The translations under genes and the position numbers were made by a program. Of a stretch of DNA of 64,000 bases, positions 7,911 through 16,825 are shown piece by piece. Source of the DNA: Halomonas urmiana (GTDB lineage Bacteria > Pseudomonadota > Gammaproteobacteria > Pseudomonadales > Halomonadaceae). The notes beneath the pieces were generated by a model. The model was not told the origin of the DNA. It did not search any database and saw only the letters and a program-made list of their open reading frames with translations. The stretch is from NCBI RefSeq assembly GCF_005780185.1, contig NZ_VBUI01000003.1:62001-126000 (forward strand), read 5' to 3'. Position 1 is the first letter of the stretch; each line of letters begins with the position of its first letter.

Positions 7911-10769
7911 ATGAAAGAACCGAACCTGAACGAAAGCTTCAGCCTGACCCTGGATGGCGTGGAGATCGACGCCCATCCCGGCGAGACCCTCTGGCAGGTG
8001 GCCAAGCGCGCCGGCGAGACCATTCCGCACCTGTGCTTCAAGGAGGCCCCCGGTTACCGGGCCGACGGCAACTGTCGCGCCTGCATGGTGGAAGTGGAAG
8101 GCGAGCGTGTGCTGGCGGCGAGCTGCCTGCGTGAGGCGGCGCCTGGCATGGTGGTCAAGAGTGCCACCTCCGAGCGGGCCCGCGTGAGCCGGGAAGGGGT
8201 GATGGAGCTGCTGATTGCCGACCAGCCTGAGCGCGACGCTGGTCCCGACCGCTCCAGCCACTTCTGGGCGATGGCCGATCTGCTGGCCATCGACGCCGGC
8301 GCCGTGCGCGAGCGGCTACCAGCGCGGGCCGAGCGCGACGAGCCCACGGTCCACCATGTCGCCGCACGTGCGGGATCCCTGACCCACGACACCAGCCACT
8401 CGGCCATGAACGTCAATCTCGATGCCTGCATCGAGTGCAACCTCTGCGTGCGTGCCTGTCGCGAGGTCCAGGGCAATGACGTCATCGGCCTGGCCCACCG
8501 CGGCGCGGCCTCGAAGGTCGTCTTCGACTTCGACGACCCCATGGGCGAGAGCACCTGCGTGGCCTGCGGCGAATGCGTCCAGGCCTGCCCGACCGGGGCG
8601 CTGATGCCGGCGACCCTGATCGACGCCACGGGGCGCGGCGACTCCAAGGCCGCCGATCGCACCGTCGACTCGGTCTGTCCCTATTGCGGGGTGGGCTGCC
8701 AGCTCACCTATCACATCAAGGGCCAGCACGCCGAGGACGAACGCATCCTCTTCGTCGAGGGGCGTAATGGTCCTTCCAACCAGAACCGCCTGTGCGTCAA
8801 GGGCCGCTTCGGCTTCGACTACCCCCGCCACCCCTCGCGACTGACCACCCCGCTGATCCGCCGCCCCGGCGTGCCCAAGGGACTCGACCCCGACTTCGAC
8901 CCGGCACGACCGCTGACCCACTTCGTCGAAGCGAGCTGGGAGGAGGCGCTGGATGTGGCCGCCCGGGGACTGGTGGATCTGAAGGCGGCGCATGGCCCCG
9001 ATGCCCTGGCCGGTTTCGGCAGCGCCAAATGCTCCAACGAGGAGGCCTGGCTGTTCCAGAAGCTGGTGCGCACCGGCTTCGGTTCCAACCATGTCGACCA
9101 TTGCACCCGGCTCTGCCATGCCAGCTCGGTGGCGGCGTTGATGGAGTGCATCGGCTCGGGCGCGGTGACCGCCTCCTTCATGCAGGCCCTCGAGGCCGAT
9201 GTGGTGATCCTCACCGGTTGCAATCCGACCATCAATCATCCGGTGGCGGCCACCTACTTCAAGCAGGCGGCCAAACACGGCACCAAGCTGATCATCCTCG
9301 ATCCCCGCGGTCAGGCATTGGATGCCTATGCCCACCGCAGTGTGCGCTTCACCCCGGGCGGCGACGTATCGCTCTACAACGCCATGCTCAACGTGATCGT
9401 CAGCGAAGGCCTGTATGACGAGGCCTATATCGCCGCGCACACCGAGGGCTTCGAGGCCCTCAAGGCCAGCGTCGCGGACATGACCCCCGAGGCGATGAGC
9501 GAGCTGTGCGGGGTGGCGCCGGAGACGATCCGCGACATCGCCCGGCTCTACGCCCGCGCCGACAAGGCGATGATCTTCTGGGGCATGGGTATCTCCCAGC
9601 ATGTGCACGGCACCGACAACGCCCGCTGCCTGATCTCGCTGGCGCTGACCTGCGGCCAGACCGGTCGCCCCGGCACCGGCCTGCACCCGCTGCGTGGCCA
9701 GAACAACGTCCAGGGCGCCTCGGATGCCGGGCTGATTCCCATGGTGTTGCCGGACTACCAGCCGGTAGGGGACGCCCAGATTCGCGCCGCCTTCGAGGAA
9801 CTGTGGAACACGGTGCTCGAGGAAAGACCCGGGCTCACCGTGGTGGAGATCATGGACGCGATTCACGCAGGCCAGATCAAGGGCATGTACATCCAGGGCG
9901 AGAACCCGGCGATGTCCGACCCCGACCTCCACCATGCACGGGGTGCGCTGGCCAGGCTCGAGCACCTGGTGGTGCAGGATCTGTTCGTCACCGAGACCGC
10001 CCAGTTCGCCGACGTCATCCTGCCGGCCTCGAGCTGGGCGGAGAAGGACGGCACGGTGACCAATACCAATCGCCAGGTGCAGCTCGGCCGCGCCGCCGTG
10101 GCGCTGCCCGGTGAGGCACGGCCCGACTGGTGGATCCTCCAGGAGATCGCCAGGCGCTTCGGGCTGCCCTGGGACTATGCCCACCCCCGTGAGGTGTTCG
10201 CCGAGATGAAGCAGGGCATGGCGTCTCTGGACAACATCACCTGGGAGCGACTCGAGCGCGAGGGCTCGGTGACCTATCCCTGCCCGGCAGAGGATGCCCC
10301 CGGGGCCGATGTGGTCTTCTCCGAGCGTTTCCCCCGAACGGGTGGCAAGGCGAAGTTCGCCCCCACCCGGCCGCTGCCCCCGGATGAGCCCGTGGATGAT
10401 GCCTTCCCCACGGTGCTGATCACCGGGCGTCAGCTCGAGCATTGGCATACCGGCTCCATGACCCGACGCAGCCAGGTACTCGACGCCCTGGAGCCGGAGG
10501 CGGTAGCTAGCGTGTCGTCGAGTGAGCTCCTGAGATTGGGGCTGAATCCCGGGGAAGCGCTGACCATCACCACCCGGCGCGGGACGATCACGCTCAAGGC
10601 GCGGGTCGACCCGCTGATGATGGAAGGCATGGTATTCGTGCCGTTCTGCTACGTAGAGGCCGCGGCCAACCTGCTGACCAACCCGGCGCTGGACCCCGAC
10701 GGCAAGATTCCCGAGTTCAAGTATGCAGCCTGTCGCCTGGGCCGAGCCACGACGGCTCTGGCAGAGTGA
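7911..10769 (+). CDS. fdsA: NAD-dependent formate dehydrogenase, alpha (catalytic) subunit
   Basis: About 952 residues. Domains in order: N-terminal plant-type [2Fe-2S] ferredoxin (CFKEAPGYRADGNCRACMVEVEG), NuoG-like His-Cys cluster region, two [4Fe-4S] clusters (CIECNLCVRACREVQG; CVACGECVQACPTGAL), a further cluster CPYCGVGCQLTYH, then the molybdenum/tungsten bis-MGD domain with the metal-ligand cysteine in HCTRLCHASSVAAL (a plain TGC codon, so not a selenoprotein). It oxidises formate to CO2. I chose ATG 7911 because GGGGAG sits six bases upstream; ATG 7905 is the in-frame alternative. Functionally it is the last step of the THF-linked C1 oxidation encoded by the surrounding genes. Confidence 0.94.
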   Translation: MKEPNLNESFSLTLDGVEIDAHPGETLWQVAKRAGETIPHLCFKEAPGYRADGNCRACMVEVEGERVLAASCLREAAPGMVVKSATSERARVSREGVMELLIADQPERDAGPDRSSHFWAMADLLAIDAGAVRERLPARAERDEPTVHHVAARAGSLTHDTSHSAMNVNLDACIECNLCVRACREVQGNDVIGLAHRGAASKVVFDFDDPMGESTCVACGECVQACPTGALMPATLIDATGRGDSKAADRTVDSVCPYCGVGCQLTYHIKGQHAEDERILFVEGRNGPSNQNRLCVKGRFGFDYPRHPSRLTTPLIRRPGVPKGLDPDFDPARPLTHFVEASWEEALDVAARGLVDLKAAHGPDALAGFGSAKCSNEEAWLFQKLVRTGFGSNHVDHCTRLCHASSVAALMECIGSGAVTASFMQALEADVVILTGCNPTINHPVAATYFKQAAKHGTKLIILDPRGQALDAYAHRSVRFTPGGDVSLYNAMLNVIVSEGLYDEAYIAAHTEGFEALKASVADMTPEAMSELCGVAPETIRDIARLYARADKAMIFWGMGISQHVHGTDNARCLISLALTCGQTGRPGTGLHPLRGQNNVQGASDAGLIPMVLPDYQPVGDAQIRAAFEELWNTVLEERPGLTVVEIMDAIHAGQIKGMYIQGENPAMSDPDLHHARGALARLEHLVVQDLFVTETAQFADVILPASSWAEKDGTVTNTNRQVQLGRAAVALPGEARPDWWILQEIARRFGLPWDYAHPREVFAEMKQGMASLDNITWERLEREGSVTYPCPAEDAPGADVVFSERFPRTGGKAKFAPTRPLPPDEPVDDAFPTVLITGRQLEHWHTGSMTRRSQVLDALEPEAVASVSSSELLRLGLNPGEALTITTRRGTITLKARVDPLMMEGMVFVPFCYVEAAANLLTNPALDPDGKIPEFKYAACRLGRATTALAE

Positions 10770-10802
10770 GGGCACCGCCTCTCAACGAAGAAGGAAGATG
10801 TC

Positions 10803-11285
10803 ATGTACAGGATGCGTCGCTGGGTGGTCCGCCACTCCAGAGTCTTTGAGGTGATCTACCGATGCTTCGAGCCGTTGCTGGTCAAGCTCGATCCCGTGTG
10901 GAGGCGATTGGGTCACGAGCGCATCGAGGCGCCGGTGAAGTCTGTGGAAAAGGCCGTCAAGGGAGCGCTCTTCGATTGCCAGATGTGCGGTCAGTGCATT
11001 CTCTCTGACACCGGCATGTCCTGCCCCATGAACTGCCCCAAGTCACTGCGCAACGGCCCCTGCGGCGGGGTGCGTGCCAATGGGCATTGCGAAGTGAAGC
11101 CAGAAATGATGTGTGTCTGGGTCGATGCCTGGGAAGGCAGTCGTCGCATGAAGCATGGCGATCGCATCGACGCTGTCCAATTGCCGGTCGACTACCGCCT
11201 CACGGGAACTTCTGCCTGGCTTCGCGAAGTTCGCCAGCAGAACGGTACTGCCTCTTCAACCGCCAATAGCGAGACAACAAAATGA
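10803..11285 (+). CDS. MetV-like methylenetetrahydrofolate reductase C-terminal-domain protein (copy 1)
   Basis: A 160-residue protein of the MTHFR_C family (the zinc/cysteine-rich domain also seen as the MetV subunit of acetogens). The hallmark is the cysteine cluster FDCQMCGQCILSDTGMSCPM followed by NCPKSLRNGPCGGV and, later, MMCVWVDAW. It overlaps the metF-like gene by the ATGA start/stop, which argues that the two products form a complex. In MetFV enzymes the small subunit supports electron transfer or stability of the flavoprotein. A close paralogue lies at 16049-16513 on the other strand. Ribosome binding site AAGGAAG precedes the start. Confidence 0.88.
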   Translation: MYRMRRWVVRHSRVFEVIYRCFEPLLVKLDPVWRRLGHERIEAPVKSVEKAVKGALFDCQMCGQCILSDTGMSCPMNCPKSLRNGPCGGVRANGHCEVKPEMMCVWVDAWEGSRRMKHGDRIDAVQLPVDYRLTGTSAWLREVRQQNGTASSTANSETTK

Positions 11286-12325
11286 AGTTCGATGACGAGC
11301 CCGTACCGGGCTACTCCCTGCCGATCCTGCCAGACCACGTTTCCCCCGGCCGGCTGGAGCGGGTGCTGCGGGCGGGCAAGTTCGCCATTACCAGCGAGAT
11401 CGACCCGCCGGACTCTGCCGATCCGGCAGAGGTGCTCAAGCGTGCGGCCATCTTCGATGGCTACGTCGATGCCATCAATGCCACGGATGGCTCTGGCGCC
11501 AACTGTCATATGTCCAGCGTCGGCGTCTGCTCGCTGCTGACCCGGGTCGGCTATGCCACCATCCTGCAGATATCGTGCCGTGACCGAAACCGCATCGCCA
11601 TCCAGGGCGAGATCCTCGGCGGGGCGGCCATGGGGGCCTGCAACCTGCTGTGTCTGACCGGTGACGGGGTGCAGGCCGGCGATCATCCCCAGGCCAAGCC
11701 GGTGTTCGACCTCGACTCCATGTCGCTGCTCGAGATCGCCCGGGGGATGCGCGACGACCACCGTTTCCAGAGCGGTCGGCGCATCGAGACGCCGCCGCGG
11801 ATCTTCCTCGGTGCCGCCGAGAACCCCTTCGTGCCACCGCTGGACTGGCGTCCCCATCGCCTGGCCAAGAAGGTGGCGGCCGGGGCGCAGTTCATCCAGA
11901 CCCAGTACTGCTTCGACATCGAGCGGTTGCGCGACTTCATGCTCAAGGTGAACGACCTCGGTCTGCTGGAAGGCCCCGACCGCGTCTTCATCCTGCCCGG
12001 GATCGGCCCGCTGGCCTCGGCGCGCAGCGCGCGCTGGATCCGCGCCAACGTACCCGGCGTGCACATCCCCGACAGCGTGATCGCGCGTCTCGAGGGCGCT
12101 GAGAACCAGAAGGAGGAGGGCAAGCAGCTGTGCATGGACCTGCTCCACCAGATCCGCGAGATTCCCGGCGTCAGCGGCGCCCACATCATGGCCTACCGCC
12201 AGGAACACACCGTGGCCGAGATCATCGAGGCCACCGGCGTGCTCGACGGCCGCGTGCCCTGGTATCCGGGACGCGATGACCCGAAAGAGCTCAACCCCGA
12301 ATCCTCCGAGGCCCTGCTGAGCTAG
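11282..12325 (+). CDS. metF: MetF-like methylenetetrahydrofolate reductase
   Basis: A 347-residue flavoprotein of the MetF TIM-barrel family, with ITSEIDPPDSADPAEVLKRA at the N-terminal catalytic strand, DAINATDGSGANCHMSS, a CRDRNRIAIQGE segment, LCLTGDGVQAGDHPQAKPVFDLDS and TQYCFDIERLRDFM, all typical. It interconverts 5-methyl- and 5,10-methylene-THF. Translationally coupled to the MetV-like gene by a 4-bp overlap. In a normal cell MetF makes methyl-THF for methionine; here, next to formate dehydrogenase and opposite a demethylase/FolD/PurU operon, the oxidative direction (methyl-THF to methylene-THF) is the likely job. A strong stem-loop follows the stop. Confidence 0.88.
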   Translation: MKFDDEPVPGYSLPILPDHVSPGRLERVLRAGKFAITSEIDPPDSADPAEVLKRAAIFDGYVDAINATDGSGANCHMSSVGVCSLLTRVGYATILQISCRDRNRIAIQGEILGGAAMGACNLLCLTGDGVQAGDHPQAKPVFDLDSMSLLEIARGMRDDHRFQSGRRIETPPRIFLGAAENPFVPPLDWRPHRLAKKVAAGAQFIQTQYCFDIERLRDFMLKVNDLGLLEGPDRVFILPGIGPLASARSARWIRANVPGVHIPDSVIARLEGAENQKEEGKQLCMDLLHQIREIPGVSGAHIMAYRQEHTVAEIIEATGVLDGRVPWYPGRDDPKELNPESSEALLS

Positions 12326-12361
12326 AGGGGAAGGCATCCCAGGCTCACCTGGGTATCGCTT

Positions 12362-12396
12362 GCGCAACTTGCCAGCGCTTCCGCTGCAGGTTGCGC
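12362..12396 (+). terminator. Stem-loop after metF, probable transcript end
   Basis: A long stem: 12362-12371 pairs with 12387-12396 (one G-T pair), position 12372 is bulged, 12373-12377 pairs with 12382-12386, with a CTTC loop. It lies 37 bp after the metF stop. There is no strong T run, so it may be a processing or stabilising hairpin rather than a classical intrinsic terminator. Confidence 0.45.
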
Positions 12397-12446
12397 TGGA
12401 TCGACTTACGCTTCTCACTTAGGCAGGGTCGAAGAGCGGAAACGAC

Positions 12447-12470
12447 GACGCCCCCAGATGGGGGCGTCTT
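12447..12470. terminator. Intrinsic-type hairpin between convergent metF and BCCT genes
   Basis: GACGCCCCC (12447-12455), a 4-base AGAT loop and GGGGGCGTC (12460-12468) form a perfect 9-bp GC stem followed by TT on the plus strand; on the minus strand the stem is followed by GTCGTTT. It can serve both converging transcripts. Confidence 0.6.
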
Positions 12471-12491
12471 CGATGGGCGGCAGACCGTGTG

Positions 12492-14063
12492 TCAGGTCGC
12501 GCCCGCAAGCTCCAGGTCGCGATGTTCCTCGCGCAGGCTCTTGACCAGGCCCACGCACATCACCAGCAGCACGATGGTGAAGGGCAGGCCGGTGGCCACG
12601 GCGCCGGCCTGCAGGGCCCCGAGGGCCTTGTCGCCGCCGCCGTAGAGCAGGACACCGGCAATCACGCCTTCCAGGGTGGCCCAGAACACCCGCTGGGTGC
12701 GTGGCGCATCGACCTTGCCGCCGGCCGTGATGCTGTCGATCACCAGGGAGCCGGAGTCCGAGGAGGTAACGAAGAACACCAGCACCAGCACGATGGCCAT
12801 GGTGGAGGTCAGGGTGGTCAGCGGCAGGTGCTCGAGCATCTGGAACATCGCCAGGGAGACGTCGCTGATGCCATTGCCCAGCTCGCCGACGCCGGCCGCG
12901 GACTGGGCCAGGGCATTGCCACCGAAGGCGCTCATCCACACGATGGTGACCACGGTCGGTACCAGCAGCACGGCGGTCAGGAACTCGCGGACGGTGCGCC
13001 CTCGCGAGACCCGAGCGATGAACATGCCGACGAAGGGTGACCAGGAGATCCACCAGGCCCAGTAGAACACCGTCCAGCCGTGGTACCAGGTAGTGTCCTC
13101 ACGGCCGACCCAGTTGGAGAGCGGCAGGATATGGCTGGCGTAGGCCAGGGTGGTGTCCCACAGGCCGTTGAGAAACAGCAGGGTGGAGCCGGTCAGCACC
13201 ACGAACAGCAGCAGCAGGGCGATCACCATGTTGATGTTCGAGAACAGCTTGACGCCGCCGTCGATGCCGCGCCACACCGAGAACAGCGCCACCGCGGTGA
13301 CGCCGACGATGATGGCGACCTGAGTGCCGATGGTGTTGGGCACGTCGAACAGGTAGTTGAGGCCGCCGGCGGCCTGGGAGGCGCCGAAACCCAGCGAGGT
13401 GGCCAGGCCGAAGATGGTCGCCAGCACCGCGGTGATGTCGATCAGGTGGCCGGGCCAGCCGCGTACCCGGTTACCCAGCAGCGGAGTGAAGGCGGAGCGC
13501 AGGGTCAGCGGCAGTCCGCGATTGTAGGCGAAGAAGGCCAGGGAAAGACCCACCACCCCATAGATCGCCCAAGGGTGAAGGCCCCAGTGGAACATGGTGG
13601 CGCCCATGGCGGCGCGAGCCCCTTCTGGCGTGCCTGCGGCGGTATTCAGGGGAGTGCCGTACCAGTCGGTGTAGTAGGCCACCGGTTCGGCAACGCTCCA
13701 GAACATCAGGCCGATGCCCATGCCGGCGGCGAACAGCATGCTGAACCACGAGACCAGCGAGTGCTCCGGCTTGGCATTGGGGCCGCCCAGGCGGATGCGG
13801 CCCAAGGGCAGCACGATCAGCACCAGGCACAGGATCACGAAGAGGTTGCCGGCGATCATGAACAGCCAGTCGAAGTACTCGATGGACCAGTCCCGGGTGG
13901 CGGTCAGCTGGGTGTTGGCGGCGTCGGGGTAGACCAGGGCATAGAGGATGAAGGCGATGATCGCCAAGGCAGAGAGCGGGAAGACGGGGTTGTGGAAGTC
14001 CAGGCCCAGTATCTGGGTGTTGTCATGGCCTGGGGCCAGGGTGGGATCGTCGTCATGTTTCAT
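12492..14063 (-). CDS. BCCT family betaine/choline/carnitine-type transporter
   Basis: A 523-residue inner-membrane transporter of the BCCT family, length typical, with about 12 hydrophobic segments. Family marks include the FGLATSLGFGASQAAGGLNYLF stretch with the Gly-rich TM5 and the WTVFYWAWWISWSPFVGMFI segment carrying the conserved aromatic substrate box of TM8. Substrates in the family are quaternary ammonium or tertiary sulfonium osmolytes (glycine betaine, choline, carnitine, DMSP). It is the last gene of the minus-strand set demethylase-MetV-PurU-FolD-BCCT, 82 bp after folD, so it probably brings in the methyl donor used there. No long C-terminal osmosensing extension is evident. An ACAACAACA motif lies just before its ribosome binding site. 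Confidence 0.92.
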   Translation of the reverse strand: MKHDDDPTLAPGHDNTQILGLDFHNPVFPLSALAIIAFILYALVYPDAANTQLTATRDWSIEYFDWLFMIAGNLFVILCLVLIVLPLGRIRLGGPNAKPEHSLVSWFSMLFAAGMGIGLMFWSVAEPVAYYTDWYGTPLNTAAGTPEGARAAMGATMFHWGLHPWAIYGVVGLSLAFFAYNRGLPLTLRSAFTPLLGNRVRGWPGHLIDITAVLATIFGLATSLGFGASQAAGGLNYLFDVPNTIGTQVAIIVGVTAVALFSVWRGIDGGVKLFSNINMVIALLLLFVVLTGSTLLFLNGLWDTTLAYASHILPLSNWVGREDTTWYHGWTVFYWAWWISWSPFVGMFIARVSRGRTVREFLTAVLLVPTVVTIVWMSAFGGNALAQSAAGVGELGNGISDVSLAMFQMLEHLPLTTLTSTMAIVLVLVFFVTSSDSGSLVIDSITAGGKVDAPRTQRVFWATLEGVIAGVLLYGGGDKALGALQAGAVATGLPFTIVLLVMCVGLVKSLREEHRDLELAGAT

Positions 14064-14075
14064 GTGAGGTCCTAT

Positions 14076-14087
14076 CTTGTTGTTGTC
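14076..14087 (-). promoter_or_regulatory. ACAACAACA leader motif before the BCCT gene
   Basis: On the minus strand GACAACAACAAG lies directly upstream of AGGACC and the BCCT start codon. It matches the A-rich triplet-repeat form (AAnAAnAA) bound by Hfq/Crc in Pseudomonas; function here is inferred from this and the repeated occurrence before the aromatic genes. Confidence 0.4.
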
Positions 14088-14144
14088 GCGTCGCCTGGGG
14101 CGACGCCGGACATTCTGGGCGTGCGCTGGGGGCAGATCTAAAGG

Positions 14145-15005
14145 TCAGTCCAGCTGAAACTTTGCTGCACGTGTCGTATTCAACAGCAGACAGGCGATTG
14201 TCATCGGACCCACACCACCGGGCACCGGCGTAATGGCACCAGCGATCGGGGAAACCGATTCAAAATCCACATCACCGAAGAGCTTTCTCTTGCCATCAAC
14301 ATCAATGGCATTGATACCGACATCAATGACCGTTGCACCAGGACTGATCCAGTCAGCATTGATGAACTCCGCCCGGCCGACGGCAGCTACAACAATATCG
14401 GCATTGCGGCACAGTGATTCGATGTTCTTCGTTCGTGAATGCGCAATAGTGACCGTACAGTTTGCCTGTAAAAGAAGTGCAGCCATCGGCTTGCCCACAA
14501 TATTAGAGCGTCCCACCACCACAGCATTTTTACCACTCAGGTCCGGATGGACCTGGCGCAGCATGATCATGCAACCTTGCGGAGTGCACGGGACGAGCGA
14601 TGGTCGCCCAGAAGCAAGTGCTCCGACGTTTAGTGGATGAAAGCCATCAACATCTTTAGCCGGATGGATGGAAGATATCACCTCATCCTCGTTGAGATGC
14701 GGCGGCAGTGGCAGCTGAACCAGGATGCCGTGCACCTCAGGATCATTGTTCAGAAAATCGATCAGTTCATTGAGATCACTCTGGGTGGTTCCGGCATCGA
14801 GGCGGTGCTCGATGGAACCCATCCCCGCCTCTGTTGCCCGCTTCACCTTGTTTCTCACATATACCTGGCTGGCGGGATCCTCTCCCACCAGCACGACAGC
14901 CAGCGTCGGCACGATGTCATGCTCGGCCTTGAGTAACGCGACTTCAGAGGCAACTTCTTGCAAAACCTCAGCCGAGATCTGCTTTCCGTCTATTAATTGA
15001 GCCAT
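14145..15005 (-). CDS. folD: Bifunctional methylene-THF dehydrogenase / methenyl-THF cyclohydrolase
   Basis: A 286-residue FolD of standard length. It shows [20 protein letters not shown] with the catalytic Tyr-x3-Lys, [17 protein letters not shown], the [10 protein letters not shown] segment and the NADP-binding [17 protein letters not shown] motif, ending with the [12 protein letters not shown] signature. It converts 5,10-methylene-THF to 10-formyl-THF in two steps in the cytoplasm. Starts 14 bp after purU on the same strand. Base composition is visibly AT-richer than the formate dehydrogenase genes across the divide, as for purU, MetV copy 2 and the demethylase, suggesting this operon arrived as a block. 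A second housekeeping folD is expected elsewhere in the genome. Confidence 0.95.
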   Translation of the reverse strand: MAQLIDGKQISAEVLQEVASEVALLKAEHDIVPTLAVVLVGEDPASQVYVRNKVKRATEAGMGSIEHRLDAGTTQSDLNELIDFLNNDPEVHGILVQLPLPPHLNEDEVISSIHPAKDVDGFHPLNVGALASGRPSLVPCTPQGCMIMLRQVHPDLSGKNAVVVGRSNIVGKPMAALLLQANCTVTIAHSRTKNIESLCRNADIVVAAVGRAEFINADWISPGATVIDVGINAIDVDGKRKLFGDVDFESVSPIAGAITPVPGGVGPMTIACLLLNTTRAAKFQLD

Positions 15006-15019
15006 GATGACCTCTGTTG

Positions 15020-15883
15020 CTATTTGAAAATAATGGTCTTGTTGCCCGACATTAACACACGGTTCTCTACATGCAATTTAACAGCGCTTGCTAGTGCTTT
15101 CGTTTCGGTGTCTCGGCCCAGGGAAACAAGTTCATCAGGGTAGTAGGCGTGACTAACCGGCAAGACGGACTGTTCGATGATCGGGCCTTCATCGAGATCG
15201 CCGGTCACATAGTGTGCAGTGGCGCCGATCAGTTTGACACCACGCTCATATGCCTGATGATAAGGTTTGGCACCCTTGAAGCCGGGCAGGAAGGAGTGAT
15301 GGATATTGATGGCCCGGCCGTGCAGATGCTGACAGAGATCGTCAGACAAGATCTGCATGTAACGCGCCAGCACTACCAGCTCAGTCCCGGTCTCGTTGAT
15401 GATATTGAGTAGCTCGGCTTCTTGTTCCGCTTTAGTTTCTGCTGTCACCGGCAGGTGAATGAAGCGAAAGCCTTCGCGCTCGGCGATCGATTGAAGATCC
15501 GGGTGGTTGGATATGATCGCGGTAACATCTATGTTCAATTCACCTTTGTTGTAACGGTAAAGAAGATCGACCAGGCAGTGGTCAAACTTGGATACCATGA
15601 TCAAGACTTTTGTCGGGCGACTGACCTCATGCATGGCCCACTCTATGCCATGCTTTTCGGCCAGGACATCGAATCCGTTGCGTATGTCTTCAAAAGTATG
15701 GCTGGAATCAGCGGAGATGTTGAACAAGGTCCGCAAGAAGAACTGATGGCTGATTTTGTCATCGAATTGAGATAGTTCTGCGATATAACCGCCACGCTCA
15801 GTCAGATAGGATGCGATTCCGGCAACGATACCTGGTGCAGTTTTGCAGTTGACGGTAAGTACATACTGGTTAGAGTAGTCCAT
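15020..15883 (-). CDS. purU: Formyltetrahydrofolate deformylase
   Basis: A 287-residue PurU: an N-terminal ACT domain ([21 protein letters not shown]) and a formyl-transferase fold with [31 protein letters not shown] and [16 protein letters not shown], which includes the catalytic His and Asp. It hydrolyses 10-formyl-THF to formate plus THF, regenerating the C1 carrier and feeding formate dehydrogenase. I chose start 15883 because GAGG lies six bases upstream and the ACT domain begins there; a longer frame to 16006 adds 41 residues without family support. Neighbours folD and the MetV-like gene are on the same strand. Confidence 0.95.
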   Translation of the reverse strand: MDYSNQYVLTVNCKTAPGIVAGIASYLTERGGYIAELSQFDDKISHQFFLRTLFNISADSSHTFEDIRNGFDVLAEKHGIEWAMHEVSRPTKVLIMVSKFDHCLVDLLYRYNKGELNIDVTAIISNHPDLQSIAEREGFRFIHLPVTAETKAEQEAELLNIINETGTELVVLARYMQILSDDLCQHLHGRAINIHHSFLPGFKGAKPYHQAYERGVKLIGATAHYVTGDLDEGPIIEQSVLPVSHAYYPDELVSLGRDTETKALASAVKLHVENRVLMSGNKTIIFK

Positions 15884-16048
15884 GATTTTCCTCACATCAG
15901 AAGCCTTTTCATGTTGATGTTTGTTTTTTGGTTTGATAGCTAAAAACGTTAAGTCTTTCATCATGTCAAGTTGATCTTCTGGAAGATTGCGTAGCGGGAT
16001 GTCCACTTTTGCAATCTAGATCCACAGCATTGAGGATCATCTTGAAGC

Positions 16049-16513
16049 TCACTTATCTTCTTGTTGTAGATCTGCCGACTTACGTGCCACACGCAGCCAG
16101 GACGAACTGCCCTTCAGACTGTGATCCACGGGCAATTGCACCACATGGATCTTCTCCCCGCCTTTCATCTTCTGACTTCCATCCCAGGCTTCGACCCAGA
16201 CACATCGCATCTCGGGATGAACTTCACAATTTCCATTCTGATGCACACCACCACACGGACCATTGCGCAAAGACTTAGGGCAGTTCATGGGACAAGACAT
16301 CCCGGTGGAACTGAGGATGCACTGACCACACATCTTGCAATCGAACAGCAATTCCTTGCTGAACTTTTCCACCATGCCTACCGGCTTTTCTGCACGCTGG
16401 TAGCCTACCGACTTCCAAAGCGGCTGCAACTTCACGATCACCGGTTCGAACATTCGATAGATGCGCTCAAAAAACCTCGCGTGCCGCACGGCCCAGTGAC
16501 GAATGGGATACAT
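16049..16513 (-). CDS. MetV-like MTHFR C-terminal-domain protein (copy 2)
   Basis: A 154-residue paralogue of the protein at 10803-11285, with the same opening (MYPIRHWAVRHARFFERIYR), the same cysteine cluster (FDCKMCGQCILSSTGMSCPM, CPKSLRNGPCGGV) and MRCVWVEAWDGSQKM. Here it is not next to a metF gene but between the DmdA-like demethylase and purU. It could pair with the MetF of the facing operon, or with the demethylase. Ribosome binding site AGGAGAG precedes the ATG by four bases. The two copies differ clearly in base composition, so they are unlikely to be a recent tandem duplication. Confidence 0.85.
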   Translation of the reverse strand: MYPIRHWAVRHARFFERIYRMFEPVIVKLQPLWKSVGYQRAEKPVGMVEKFSKELLFDCKMCGQCILSSTGMSCPMNCPKSLRNGPCGGVHQNGNCEVHPEMRCVWVEAWDGSQKMKGGEKIHVVQLPVDHSLKGSSSWLRVARKSADLQQEDK

Positions 16514-16825
16514 ATGTCTCTCCTTTTTACGGCAGCACTACTGTGGAGGCAGTTTTTGATTCCTGAATCCGTGAGTTGCTTCAAGCTTTATAAGATCAAT
16601 AAGGTGAACCTTTCCTTGCCCACGGAAATGCTTGTTCATTCAGGCAAGGTTGATAGCAATAAGGCTTATGCGAAGCTCTCACGGATTCAGGTGCTTTTCA
16701 AGGCAGTCGTTATGATGGGGTCGCCACGATCTTTTCTGAAAGTGCTCGAGAAATGACCCCAGTCACCATTGCCGTCCTGATAGTGCTCGAAGAAAGACTC
16801 CAAGCTAAAACATGATGATTCTGCT
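16514..16825. other. 312-bp gap inside the demethylase operon with a distant inverted repeat
   Basis: No gene is supported. The gap contains a perfect 12-bp inverted repeat, TGAATCCGTGAG at 16564-16575 and its complement at 16678-16689, separated by 102 bases, and an imperfect direct repeat around GTGCTCGA (about 16740 and 16782). On the minus strand this is a potential structured leader for MetV copy 2, purU, folD and the BCCT gene. I do not recognise a known riboswitch class in it. Confidence 0.4.
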
